Positions 15,722-23,544 of a DNA stretch of 64,000 bases are shown piece after piece (within the stretch, counting starts at the first letter, position 1; the number at the start of each line of letters is the position of its first letter). Source of the stretch: Bin87 sp965261195 (GTDB lineage: Bacteria; Chloroflexota; Dehalococcoidia; Lucifugimonadales; UBA3495); NCBI GenBank assembly GCA_965261195.1, contig OZ253455.1:1860001-1924000 (forward strand). Direction: 5' to 3'. Under the pieces are notes generated by a model that saw only the letters and a list, made by a program, of their open reading frames with translations, did no database searches and was not told the DNA's origin. The translations under genes were made by a program, and so were the position numbers.

Positions 15722-16078
15722 ATGGCAAAGTACGAAGTAGTGCTGGTCAAGTACCCGGATGCCGAGTACCCGGATAACCTCTGGTGGACGGCGGTCTGCC
15801 TGGCCATGCGGGGCTGCGTTTCAGACGGTCTGACCCGCGAGGAAGCGCTGATGATGATTGCCGATGCGATGGCGTCATATTTGGAAGAGGGGCCGGGATG
15901 GAAGGCGAAGATTTTCGACGCAGAGCAGACACAGTCGGAGAAGGAAATAACTCTTGCCGAGAGCCATGAAGAAGGCGGGATTACCGAAATCCATTGGGTT
16001 GAACCTCGGTTTATGACGGTGGAAGAAATTCGCGATAATCACCGGCACCTTGAGTCTATCGAATCTCCAACCACCTGA
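15722..16078 (+). CDS. hicB: HicB-like antitoxin, copy 2
   Basis: 118 residues, MAKYEVVLVKYPDAEYPDNL onward, with the same HicB layout as copy 1. About 94 bases around the GCVSDGLTREEAL segment are identical to copy 1, whereas the C-terminal third diverges. GGAGG lies 9 bases before ATG 15722; the upstream in-frame ATG 15716 is too close to it. Its TGA overlaps the toxin ATG by four bases, so the two are translationally coupled. Confidence 0.75.
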   Translation: MAKYEVVLVKYPDAEYPDNLWWTAVCLAMRGCVSDGLTREEALMMIADAMASYLEEGPGWKAKIFDAEQTQSEKEITLAESHEEGGITEIHWVEPRFMTVEEIRDNHRHLESIESPTT

Positions 16079-16338
16079 TGCCACCGTATTTCCGCAACCT
16101 GAGTACTGCGAAAGTACTGTCCGCTTTCCTGCGGCTCGGCTTCCGGCCAGAAGGCAGCGGACAAGGCTCTCACAACAAGTTAATCCATGACCGACTGGGC
16201 TTATTTGTGCATATCCACCGTCACCGGGGCAACATTCCGCAAGGTACAGTAACCAAAATGGTTCGCAGGTCCGGGGTTACCGACGAAGAGTTTTTGATGG
16301 CGCTGGACGGCAATGTGCCGGAGCGGTTCCGAATATGA
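16078..16338 (+). CDS. hicA: HicA-like mRNA interferase, copy 2
   Basis: 86 residues. STAKVLSAFLRLGFRPEGSG is followed by QGSHNKL with the canonical GSH catalytic triad, HIHRHRGNIPQGTVTKMVRR and the same C-terminus as copy 1. The last third is nearly identical in DNA to copy 1 (62 identical bases), while the central region differs strongly. This is a mosaic pattern that suggests local gene conversion with divergence at the toxin-antitoxin interface. Confidence 0.75.
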   Translation: MPPYFRNLSTAKVLSAFLRLGFRPEGSGQGSHNKLIHDRLGLFVHIHRHRGNIPQGTVTKMVRRSGVTDEEFLMALDGNVPERFRI

Positions 16339-16371
16339 TGCTCATCACAAGCGAAGGCAAGGAATATCATT

Positions 16372-16734
16372 TTGGAAACCCAAATGGAAGACATTTGGAC
16401 AGCAGTCGCCTACCTACTTGCAGGATTTGTGACTATTGTAGTGGGCAATTTGATCATTGTATCGATCATCTGGTCGGCGATCTCACCGACCATCGAGATG
16501 GCCCTTGCGGGAGTTTCTAGTACGCCTGTATCCACAGGACAAGGTATGTCGTCCTCAATAATAATAGTAGTAACATCAATTATTACATACGGACTGGCCG
16601 CATACTTCTTCGTAAAATCAGCCTACGTAACTTTGGCTAGCCATGCTGAATACTTGGCCTATCTACAATCGCAATACATGGCCGACTTCATTGCGGAGGC
16701 TAACTCAACTACCGATACTCAATCAACGCGATGA
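16372..16734 (+). CDS. Small two-helix membrane protein, unknown
   Basis: 120 residues from a TTG start with AAGGA nine bases upstream; an internal ATG (16384) is an alternative. Two strong membrane segments are visible: AVAYLLAGFVTIVVGNLIIV near residues 10-35 and SIIIVVTSIITYGLAAYFFV near 61-82. A short polar tail is rich in Ser/Thr. No family is recognised. It lies between hicA2 and glnA2 and has no counterpart in the first hicBA unit, so it was added after the duplication or lost from the other unit. Confidence 0.55.
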   Translation: METQMEDIWTAVAYLLAGFVTIVVGNLIIVSIIWSAISPTIEMALAGVSSTPVSTGQGMSSSIIIVVTSIITYGLAAYFFVKSAYVTLASHAEYLAYLQSQYMADFIAEANSTTDTQSTR

Positions 16735-16765
16735 CTGACAAATTATCGCCATCAGGAGACAACCC

Positions 16766-18106
16766 GTGCTAACTGATAACCACGCCGCTGAGCGTGAATA
16801 CGTGCTCCGCAGCGCCCGCGACTTCGATGTTAAGTTCATTCGCCTGTGGTTTACCGACATTCTGGGCCACCTGAAGGGGTTTGCCATTACGGTGGATGAC
16901 CTGGAGGATGCGCTGGAGCTGGGCGTGGGTTTCGATGGCGCCGCCATTGAGGGCTACAGCAGCGACGAGGAGAGCGATATGCGAGCTTTCCCCGACCCGA
17001 CCACGTTCTCGCTGCTGCCCTGGCGTCCCCGTCAGAACGCCGTGGCCCGGATGTTCTGCGACATCCGCACGCCACGGGGCGAGCCGTTCATCGGCGATCC
17101 CAGGCAGGTGCTAAAGCGCAATCTGGAACGCCTGGCCTCCCTGGGTTATATCTACTATGTGGGCCCGGAGCTGGAGTTTTTCTACCTGCGGGACGCCAAG
17201 TTGCCGGAACCTCTGGACACATACGGCTACTACGACCAACTGTCCAGTCACCCATCATCGGACTTGCGCCGGGACACGGTGCTGAACCTGGCTGATATGG
17301 GCATTCCGGTCAAGTATTCTCACCATGAGGGCGCGCACAGCCAGCACGAAATTGACCTGCAATACACGGATGCGCTGACGATGGCCGACAACGTGATGAC
17401 CGCCCGGCTGGTAATCAAAGAGCTGGCCCAGGCCGCCGGAGTTTACGCCTCCTTTATGCCCAAACCCTTCACCGGCCTCAACGGCAGCGGGATGCACACC
17501 CACCAGTCGCTGTTTCGCGGCAACTCCAACGCTTTTCACGATGCGGATGACGATTTCCACCTGTCGGTTACGGGCAAGCGGTTTATCGCCGGCCTGCTGC
17601 GTCACGCACCGGAAATTACCTTAGTAACCAACCAGTGGGTGAACTCCTACAAGCGGCTGGTGCCGGGTTACGAAGCGCCGGTACACGTGTCCTGGACCAT
17701 TTCCAACCGCCTGGATCTGATTCGCGTACCGTCCTACAAGTCCGGTTACGATACGTCGCTGCGAATCGAGTATCGGGCGCCCGACCCGGCTTGCAACCCC
17801 TACCTCACCTTCAGCGTGTTGCTGGCCGCCGGATTGAAGGGGATCATAGACGAGTATCCGCTGCCCACGCCCATCAATGCCGACGTAAATTCGATGTCGC
17901 CGGAAGAGCGCACCGCCCGCGGCATCACGGCCCTGCCGGCCAGCCTGGGCGAGGCCATCAACCTGGCCCAGGACAGCGAGCTGCTGCGCCAGACGCTGGG
18001 CGACTTCGTGTTCGACACGCTGATTCGCAACAAGAAAATGGAGTGGGGCGAGTATCGCTCAACCGTAACCGACTACGAGATTTCCCGTTACCTGCCGTTG
18101 TTGTGA
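16766..18106 (+). CDS. glnA: Glutamine synthetase type I (GS I-alpha-like)
   Basis: 446 residues from GTG with CAGGAGA upstream. It has RLWFTDILGHLKGF, LGVGFDGAAIEGYS, YYVGPELEFFYL, SHHEGAHSQHEIDL, NGSGMHTHQS, YKRLVPGYEAPVH and RIEYRAPDPACNPY. It lacks the adenylylatable tyrosine loop: the region reads ADVNSMSPEERTARG where glnA1 has RNLYEM. That is the GS I-alpha pattern, so regulation should differ from glnA1 (feedback rather than adenylylation). Two unlike GS enzymes within 4 kb suggest separate roles under different ammonium supply. Confidence 0.93.
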   Translation: MLTDNHAAEREYVLRSARDFDVKFIRLWFTDILGHLKGFAITVDDLEDALELGVGFDGAAIEGYSSDEESDMRAFPDPTTFSLLPWRPRQNAVARMFCDIRTPRGEPFIGDPRQVLKRNLERLASLGYIYYVGPELEFFYLRDAKLPEPLDTYGYYDQLSSHPSSDLRRDTVLNLADMGIPVKYSHHEGAHSQHEIDLQYTDALTMADNVMTARLVIKELAQAAGVYASFMPKPFTGLNGSGMHTHQSLFRGNSNAFHDADDDFHLSVTGKRFIAGLLRHAPEITLVTNQWVNSYKRLVPGYEAPVHVSWTISNRLDLIRVPSYKSGYDTSLRIEYRAPDPACNPYLTFSVLLAAGLKGIIDEYPLPTPINADVNSMSPEERTARGITALPASLGEAINLAQDSELLRQTLGDFVFDTLIRNKKMEWGEYRSTVTDYEISRYLPLL

Positions 18107-18152
18107 TGGGCACGGGCCGCACCGCGAGGCTCCTCAAACGGGGAGAGGAGAT

Positions 18153-18215
18153 TTCACCCTCACCCCCGTATCAAGTACGGGGCAGGCTCTGGCCCTCTCC
18201 CATCGAGGGAGAGGG
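18153..18215. repeat. Compound REP-like repeat
   Basis: A CACCCTCAC lead is followed by an inserted 7-bp inverted repeat (CCCCGTA-TCAAG-TACGGGG, 18164-18182) and then the standard palindrome CCCTCTCCC-ATCGA-GGGAGAGGG (18193-18215). Confidence 0.8.
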
Positions 18216-18241
18216 GATTGGATATTTCGGGAGGAAGCAGG

Positions 18242-19015
18242 ATGCAGTTTTCCGGCAAGCTGGTTATTATCGCCGCGCTGGCGGTGACGGTGTTGCTGGT
18301 GAGCAACATCATTGCCATCAAGCCGGTTGCGCTGTTTGAGCTGCCGTTCAATCTCATTGGCAGCAACCTTTTTGTGGTATCGGCGGCCATCGTGTGCTTC
18401 CCCGTCGGCTACATTATCAGCGACATCCTGACCGAGGTGTACGGGTTCAGGGTGGCGCGTGGCGTCATCTGGCTTGGCTTTGTGTGCAACCTGCTGATGG
18501 TGGCGCTGTTCTGGCTGGGCAACATCATACCGGGGGCGGTTTTTTGGGAAGGCGAAGCGTCTTACGAGAACATATTGGGCGGCACCACCTGGATACTGCT
18601 CGGCTCGTTCGTGGCCTACATCGTGGGCGAGTTCGTTAACGCGGCGGTGATGGTCATCCTGAAAAACCGGACGCAGGGTCGGATGCTGTGGCTGCGTACC
18701 ATATCCTCCACGGTGGTTGGGCAGGGCATCGACTCGCTGCTGTTTTTCACCATCGCCTTTGGGCTCTCCGGGTTCTGGGTTGGCGAAGACGGTTCATGGG
18801 CGCCGGTGTTCAACGCCGCGTTGTGCGCCTGGATTGCCAAGTCGGTGTACGAAATTGCCGCCACGCCGCTCACCTACCTGGTGGTGGGCTGGCTGAAACG
18901 CACCGAGGACATGGACGCCTACGACGCGCCGCGTTCGCTGAACCCGTTTGGGGTGTTCGGCGGCGGCCCCGATGTCAACGCGGCGACAGCCAGCGCCGCC
19001 GATTGGTCCGGCTGA
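18242..19015 (+). CDS. yhhQ: Queuosine precursor transporter (YhhQ/QPTR family)
   Basis: 257 residues and about six membrane helices. Diagnostic segments are LLVSNIIAIKPVALF, FPVGYIISDILTEVYGF, FVAYIVGEFVNAAVMV and STVVGQGIDSLLFF...AKSVYEIAATPLTYLVVGWLK. The family imports 7-deazaguanine precursors of queuosine. GGAGGAAGCAGG leads into ATG 18242. No queuosine-synthesis gene is in view. The C-terminal 40 residues are polar and variable. Confidence 0.88.
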   Translation: MQFSGKLVIIAALAVTVLLVSNIIAIKPVALFELPFNLIGSNLFVVSAAIVCFPVGYIISDILTEVYGFRVARGVIWLGFVCNLLMVALFWLGNIIPGAVFWEGEASYENILGGTTWILLGSFVAYIVGEFVNAAVMVILKNRTQGRMLWLRTISSTVVGQGIDSLLFFTIAFGLSGFWVGEDGSWAPVFNAALCAWIAKSVYEIAATPLTYLVVGWLKRTEDMDAYDAPRSLNPFGVFGGGPDVNAATASAADWSG

Positions 19016-19041
19016 TGTGCGTGAGAGGGGACGGCCCTGAC

Positions 19042-19076
19042 CATCACTCTAATCCTATCCCAGAGGGAGAGGGGAG
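19042..19076. repeat. Degenerate REP-like repeat
   Basis: CACTCTAATCCTATCCC-AGAGGGAGAGGGGA, an eroded copy in the 246-bp gap after yhhQ. Nothing else is recognised in that gap. Confidence 0.5.
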
Positions 19077-19261
19077 TGATGAACGGCGGTTTGCGCCATT
19101 GGGCAATTTGCGGGGCAGCGGGCTGCCCTGGCAGCTCTGGGCGGCGGCGATTGTAAGCAACATTTGGCGTCGCGTACTCCCGCCCCGGAGCTGCTGTGGG
19201 AATCTGGGTCAACCGGGTTGTTGACGGCGATAATCGTCGGGCCGGAGTTGCCGGCTAGCAG

Positions 19262-19474
19262 CTACAGCAAATCTCTGAACTCACTTACGGTGAGACCGGC
19301 CTGGACTATGATTCCACCCATCGTAAAGGCATCGATGGGATTGTTGCGAGGAATCACCAAGTCCACTTCCCCGTTGGTCATTATCACGTGGCGGCCCTGC
19401 CGTTCAATCCGGAATCCAACCCTCATGAAGGCTCGAATGGCTCTTTGGTGGTTGATGCCTGGGCAACGGGGCAT
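19262..19474 (-). CDS. hicA: HicA-like mRNA interferase, third pair
   Basis: 70 residues: NHQRAIRAFMRVGFRIERQG, RHVIMTNGEVDLVIPRNNPI, FTMGGIIVQAGLTVSEFRDLL. This fits the short HicA/YcfA family (GF...RQxGSHxxM...IPxHxxI..GTLxxIIxxAGLTxEEFxxLL), but the catalytic GSH reads GRH. The ATG follows the antitoxin stop directly. It is not closely related to the tandem pairs at 15-16 kb. Confidence 0.7.
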   Translation of the reverse strand: MPRCPGINHQRAIRAFMRVGFRIERQGRHVIMTNGEVDLVIPRNNPIDAFTMGGIIVQAGLTVSEFRDLL

Positions 19475-19717
19475 CTATACCGGCACTTGAATCTCACGCA
19501 ACTCGACCTGAAACCCCGACCGTTGTCCCTCATCGAGGATTTGTTCCTTCCGCAGAGTGGCCCTATCAGAAACGTAATCGAGATATTCGGAGATGGCAGC
19601 GCGGATGTTCTCAATCGCTTCTTCCAGAGTGGCGCCTTGTGACCAACAGGCGGGCAAGGCCGGACAATGGACCGCATAACCCTCGTCAGATTCGATGAGG
19701 ACGACTTCGTACTTCAT
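19475..19717 (-). CDS. hicB: HicB-like antitoxin, third pair
   Basis: 80 residues from MKYEVVLIESDEGYAVHCPA, then LPACWSQGATLEEAIENIRA and AISEYLDY, the standard compact HicB fold. GGAGC precedes the ATG, which is a better start than the long upstream extension to 19840. It forms an antitoxin-toxin operon with the adjacent hicA. HicB dimers usually bind their own promoter through a C-terminal domain; none is obvious here. Confidence 0.75.
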   Translation of the reverse strand: MKYEVVLIESDEGYAVHCPALPACWSQGATLEEAIENIRAAISEYLDYVSDRATLRKEQILDEGQRSGFQVELREIQVPV

Positions 19718-19942
19718 CAATAAGCTCCGCTGCTGGCCTCGCCGGCTTTGATCGTTGGTTGCTGGTAGCATAGCACAGTCCCGACGCAGTTGTCCGCCGC
19801 AAACTGTCAATGTGTTAGGATTGGTGCCGTTAACAGGCACGGATTGTCCTCACCCAAACCTCGTTCCGACGGGAACGGAGCCAGTTGATTCAGGGTTGCA
19901 GGGACGTCCTGGGCGCGGCGGTTGCCGAAAGGAGCGAATTCC

Positions 19943-20650
19943 ATGCACGCTGAACAGCGCCGGGTGGCCGGCGACGGGTTGCACTACCTGGCCATTTTCC
20001 CTGACGATTACGACGCCGACAGCCAGTATCCAATGGTGGTGATGCTGCATGGGTTCGGGGCCAATATGCAGGATTTGGCGGGGTTGGCGCCGTCAATCAA
20101 TCGCAAGGGCTACGTGTACGTGTGCCCCAACGCGCCGATCCCGTTTGAGCTGGGGCCGGGCACGGTTGGCTACGGCTGGCATCCCCCGCGGGGACAGGCC
20201 ACCGATGAGCACTACGCCGAGGCGGAAGGCTTGCTGGATGACTTTTTTGCCCAGGTGTTCGCGGAATTCAAGGCCGATGACGGCCGCACGCTGCTGCTGG
20301 GGTTCTCCCAGGGCGGCGGGATGACTTACCGGATGGGATTGCCACGGCCCGACCAGTTTGCGGCGTTGATCGCCCTCAGCGCCTCGCTGCCTGATCCGGA
20401 GGTACTGCGACCGCAGCTGCCCAACCATCGCAATCAGCCGGTGTTCGTCGCCCACGGTTTGCACGATCAGCAGGTGTCGATGGACAGCGCCCGTCGGACT
20501 CGTGAGTTCCTGGATGCCGAGGGCTACACTCTGTCATACAACGAGTACAGCATGGGGCACGAAATACCGGTGGAAGTGCTGCGCGATATGGTGCCCTGGA
20601 TGGAGGCTATTGTGCCGCCGCTGGTGGCGGAAACCGACCGTATTTTCTAA
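19943..20650 (+). CDS. Phospholipase/carboxylesterase-family alpha/beta hydrolase
   Basis: 235 residues. VVMLHGFGANMQDL carries the oxyanion region, LLLGFSQGGGMTYR the nucleophile Ser, FVAHGLHDQQVSMD the Asp and YSMGHEIPVEVL the His. This is the small YpfH/carboxylesterase type that hydrolyses short acyl esters in the cytosol. AAAGGAG eight bases upstream of ATG 19943 decides the start. No operon partner is evident. Confidence 0.87.
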   Translation: MHAEQRRVAGDGLHYLAIFPDDYDADSQYPMVVMLHGFGANMQDLAGLAPSINRKGYVYVCPNAPIPFELGPGTVGYGWHPPRGQATDEHYAEAEGLLDDFFAQVFAEFKADDGRTLLLGFSQGGGMTYRMGLPRPDQFAALIALSASLPDPEVLRPQLPNHRNQPVFVAHGLHDQQVSMDSARRTREFLDAEGYTLSYNEYSMGHEIPVEVLRDMVPWMEAIVPPLVAETDRIF

Positions 20651-20686
20651 CCAGTTTACCCACCTTCCACAATAATGAGACATTTT

Positions 20687-21172
20687 TACCGGGATTGACA
20701 GGATGAACGGGATAAACAGTATGACGATGCTGCATTCGGATTTGACGGAAAAGATAATTGGATGCGCTTTTGAAGTTCAGAACGAGCTTGGATCTGGTTT
20801 TTTGGAGTCGGTGTATGAAAAGGCCATGGTTGTTGTGCTGAAGGATGCCGGCGTTCCTGTACAGGCGCAGGCCCCGATCACTGTAGCTTTCCGGGGCGTG
20901 TCAGTCGGCTCTTTTTTTGCGGATTTGTTGATTGCTGAACGTGTAATCGTTGAGCTAAAGGTAGTGTCGCAGATTTCTGCGCAACACCGCGCTCAGTTAA
21001 TCAATTATCTGAATGCCACAGGCATATCCGTAGGATTACTTATCAATTTTGGCAACCCCCGGCTCGAATATCGTCGCCTGACGGCAAGCAAGAATATAGC
21101 GCTAACAAATCGTCAAGGAGTCAGCCAGATCGCGTAATCCTGTTTATCCTTTGCATCCTGTCTATCCCGGTA
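20687..21172. repeat. Inverted repeat pair flanking the GxxExxY gene
   Basis: Left arm 20687-20719 (TACCGGGATTGACAGGATGA...) and right arm 21139-21172 are inverted copies matching at most of 33 positions. The gene start lies inside the left arm. Related GGATAGACAGGATGAACGGG fragments occur at 34284-34314 and about 37799-37820. Confidence 0.8.
20703..21137 (+). CDS. GxxExxY protein (PD-(D/E)XK-like)
   Basis: 144 residues, or 138 from ATG 20721. The hallmark reads GSGFLESVYEKAM, followed by a PD-(D/E)XK-like core: SVGSFFADLLIAERVIVELK gives the D...ExK pattern. The family (TIGR04256) is usually found as isolated, often repeated genes in genomes of this type and within 23S rRNA intervening sequences; its function is unknown. 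The whole gene sits between inverted repeats, so it looks like a cassette. The start is uncertain because ATG 20703 lies in the repeat and no good ribosome-binding site is present. Confidence 0.85.
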   Translation: MNGINSMTMLHSDLTEKIIGCAFEVQNELGSGFLESVYEKAMVVVLKDAGVPVQAQAPITVAFRGVSVGSFFADLLIAERVIVELKVVSQISAQHRAQLINYLNATGISVGLLINFGNPRLEYRRLTASKNIALTNRQGVSQIA

Positions 21173-21215
21173 AATAATTACTTATGCACCAAACATTTGC
21201 GGAGGTTTTGTCATT

Positions 21216-22142
21216 ATGAAAGCTACTAGCCGACTGCGCCGGATGCTGGCGTCTGACCAGCTGATTGTTGCGCCTTTCGTGTTGAATGCGCTGCACGCTC
21301 GCATCGCCGAGGATGTGGGACACCAGGCGGTTTATATGACCGGCGCCGGCACTGCCGCCGAACGCGGATTCCCCGACGTTGGCCTGCTCACCATGACCGA
21401 GATGGTGTCCAACGCCAAATACATTGCTGACGCCATCAACATCCCGGTAATTTGCGACGCCGACACCGGCTACGGCAACCCGCTGAACGTACACCGCACG
21501 GTCCGCGAGTACGAGTCGGCTGGCGTGGCGGCCATTCACCTGGAAGACCAGGTGTTTCCCAAGAAGTGCGGTTTTTTTGCCGGCAAGCAGGTTGTCCCCG
21601 CAGAGGAGCACGTGCAGAAACTCCGCGCCGCCCTGGACGCCCGCACCGATCCCGACTTTGTGATAATCGCACGCTGCGACGCCTACGCCGTCAACGGCTG
21701 GGAAGACACGGTGCAACGCTGCCGGGCCTATGCCGATGCCGGCGCCGATCTCGTGTTCGTGGATGGGATCAAGTCGCAGGACGATATTCAGCGTTACGCT
21801 ACCGACCTCGGCAACTTGGGCATGATGTACAACGGCGACCTGGCCACCACGCAGACGATGCAGGAACTGGGCTACAAGCTGATGATTTGCGGCAGCACCA
21901 TCTGGCTCATCTACAAGCAGGTGCGCGCGGCCTACGAAGAGCTGATGGCCGTCGGCAAGGTGGACCCGGACCGCTATGGCACCCGCTGGGACGTGGCGTC
22001 GGTGCTTGGCCTGGATGCCATTTACGAGCTGGAGAAGAAGTACGGCGTGCAGGACGTGGGTACCGACGTAGCGGCGCTGGCGGCGGCCCAAGCCGCGCAG
22101 ATGGCAGCCGACGCAGCCGTGCCAACCCCGGCGGACGACTAA
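21216..22142 (+). CDS. Isocitrate lyase / PEP mutase-family enzyme (methylisocitrate-lyase-like)
   Basis: 308 residues forming a TIM barrel. YMTGAGTAAERGFPDVGLLT is the substrate loop, PVICDADTGYGNPLNVHRT carries the Mg-binding aspartates and AAIHLEDQVFPKKCGFFAGK holds the catalytic cysteine loop (KKCG). The sequence resembles methylisocitrate lyase and carboxyphosphonoenolpyruvate mutase; the exact substrate cannot be assigned. It cleaves C-C bonds in 2-methylisocitrate-type acids. GGAGG precedes the ATG. A DCC-family gene follows 26 bases after the stop. No methylcitrate synthase or dehydratase is adjacent. Confidence 0.85.
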   Translation: MKATSRLRRMLASDQLIVAPFVLNALHARIAEDVGHQAVYMTGAGTAAERGFPDVGLLTMTEMVSNAKYIADAINIPVICDADTGYGNPLNVHRTVREYESAGVAAIHLEDQVFPKKCGFFAGKQVVPAEEHVQKLRAALDARTDPDFVIIARCDAYAVNGWEDTVQRCRAYADAGADLVFVDGIKSQDDIQRYATDLGNLGMMYNGDLATTQTMQELGYKLMICGSTIWLIYKQVRAAYEELMAVGKVDPDRYGTRWDVASVLGLDAIYELEKKYGVQDVGTDVAALAAAQAAQMAADAAVPTPADD

Positions 22143-22168
22143 CTTCGACGTTGGCTCAGGAGGCGGCG

Positions 22169-22558
22169 ATGGCGACCGACCACTACCAACTGCTGTACGA
22201 CGGCGCGTGTCCGGTGTGCAGTCGGGAGGTGCTGTGGCTGCACCGCCGCCGCCCGGATGCCATCGAAGCGGTTGATATTTCGTTGGAAGGTTTTGTCGCC
22301 GCAGCCTACGGGCTTACGGCGGAACAAGTGGACGCCGCCCTGTACGGCATCCGACCGGACGGGAGCGTGACGGTAGGGATGGACAGCTTACGGGAGGGTT
22401 ATCGGCTGGCTGGCCTGGGCTGGCTGATAACTTGGACCGGCTGGTGGCCGGCGCGTCCGGCGTTCGACGCCTTCTACCGCAGCTTTGCCCGCAATCGGAT
22501 GCGGATTGGCGTCTGGCTGGGCCGTGAGGAGGATTGCGGCGAGCAGTGTGGGCTGTGA
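22169..22558 (+). CDS. DCC-family thiol-disulfide oxidoreductase-like protein (DUF393)
   Basis: 129 residues starting at an ATG with AGGAGG 6 bases upstream. The hallmark YDGACPVCS places D11, C14 and C17 in the DxxCxxC pattern of DUF393. A central DAALYGIRPDGSV segment and a C-terminal YRSFARNRMRIG helix complete the fold. The family is predicted to be thioredoxin-like, with unknown substrate. It is probably co-transcribed with the lyase gene. Confidence 0.85.
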   Translation: MATDHYQLLYDGACPVCSREVLWLHRRRPDAIEAVDISLEGFVAAAYGLTAEQVDAALYGIRPDGSVTVGMDSLREGYRLAGLGWLITWTGWWPARPAFDAFYRSFARNRMRIGVWLGREEDCGEQCGL

Positions 22559-22579
22559 GGTAAGAACGGACAACGGGGC

Positions 22580-22630
22580 ATAAAAAAACCGGGACGCATT
22601 CAACCATAGAGGTTACAAACGTCCCGGGCA
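22580..22630 (-). terminator. Possible minus-strand hairpin terminator
   Basis: Stem CCGGGACG/CGTCCCGG (22589-22596 with 22620-22627) containing a small inner stem. On the minus strand it is followed by seven Ts (22582-22588). No minus-strand gene is seen above it, so its use is unclear. Confidence 0.35.
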
Positions 22631-22780
22631 GGGTTAGCGACCTGGCACTGAGCCTAAAACGCGCCAACCTCTTGACAAGAGCGACGGATGTTACGTTGGA
22701 ACATTCCGCCCGCCGCTGAAACTACTGTATGCTCAAACCGTTGGAATGTCAAAATTTTGAGCGTCGCGGAGATGCAAAGT

Positions 22781-23524
22781 ATGCTTGCGTTCATAGACGA
22801 GAGCGGTAACCCCCATCCGAACGATGCCAGCAGCCGTCCTGTCATCGCAGCCGTCTGCTTTGACGAGAAGGACTCGCGTGCTATTAGCCGGCGAACGTAT
22901 GCTATGAAGCATGACTTGCTAGGTGCATCCAGGGCAGATGTCGAGCTTAAGGGCAAGAAATTGCTCAAAGAAAAGACTTATCAGGGCAGCATTGCATCGC
23001 GAATATTCGCGGAGGAATTTTTCGCGGCATTAGGAGATTGGAATATAACCGTCTTTGCAACGATTATGCAGGCTCCGTTCACTTTGCCAGCGCCGGCCAA
23101 TGGACTGTTGGAAACGAGATTTCGCTACCTCTTGCAACGCATCGAGTTGCTTGCCACTGAGCAAGACGTTTATGCAAACATTCTGTTCGATGGTCGAGGG
23201 AGTCAATTCAGGGCTTTAAGCCGCAATTTCTCCGGTTACCTTTTCCGGTCTAATGAAGGTAAAGCCAGTGTTCATATTACCGACACTCCGGCATTTGTCG
23301 ATTCCGCAACCAGCGCCGGAATCCAAATCACCGATATGTGCGCCTACGTGATACGGGTTTATCACGAAAGACGATTGTTCGAAGGAATATCGCCGCCCGG
23401 CGCTGAATATCTACACGCTATCAGCCGTTGGTATCGTACTATCCAGCGGCTGACCTGTGATTTATCAACTGCTGGCGGAGAGCTTCGCTTTGGGCTATAT
23501 CGGTTGGCGCCGGGCATACGCTAA
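22781..23524 (+). CDS. DUF3800 protein (RNase H-like fold)
   Basis: 247 residues from ATG 22781, chosen because GGAG sits 9 bases upstream and the protein then starts directly with MLAFIDESGNPHP. FIDESG is the DUF3800 signature. A later DSATSAGIQITDMCAYVIR segment supplies the conserved D(F)xxW/Y-like helix with a QxxD acidic residue. DUF3800 proteins are predicted RNase H-like nucleases, often found near mobile DNA or defence genes; activity is unproven. Confidence 0.8.
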   Translation: MLAFIDESGNPHPNDASSRPVIAAVCFDEKDSRAISRRTYAMKHDLLGASRADVELKGKKLLKEKTYQGSIASRIFAEEFFAALGDWNITVFATIMQAPFTLPAPANGLLETRFRYLLQRIELLATEQDVYANILFDGRGSQFRALSRNFSGYLFRSNEGKASVHITDTPAFVDSATSAGIQITDMCAYVIRVYHERRLFEGISPPGAEYLHAISRWYRTIQRLTCDLSTAGGELRFGLYRLAPGIR

Positions 23525-23544
23525 CCACCGGCGAGGCTAATTCT

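Noticed and set aside
16335..16520. A 61-codon plus-strand frame after hicA2
   Set aside because: Shadow of the small membrane-protein gene in another frame, with no membrane or domain signal.
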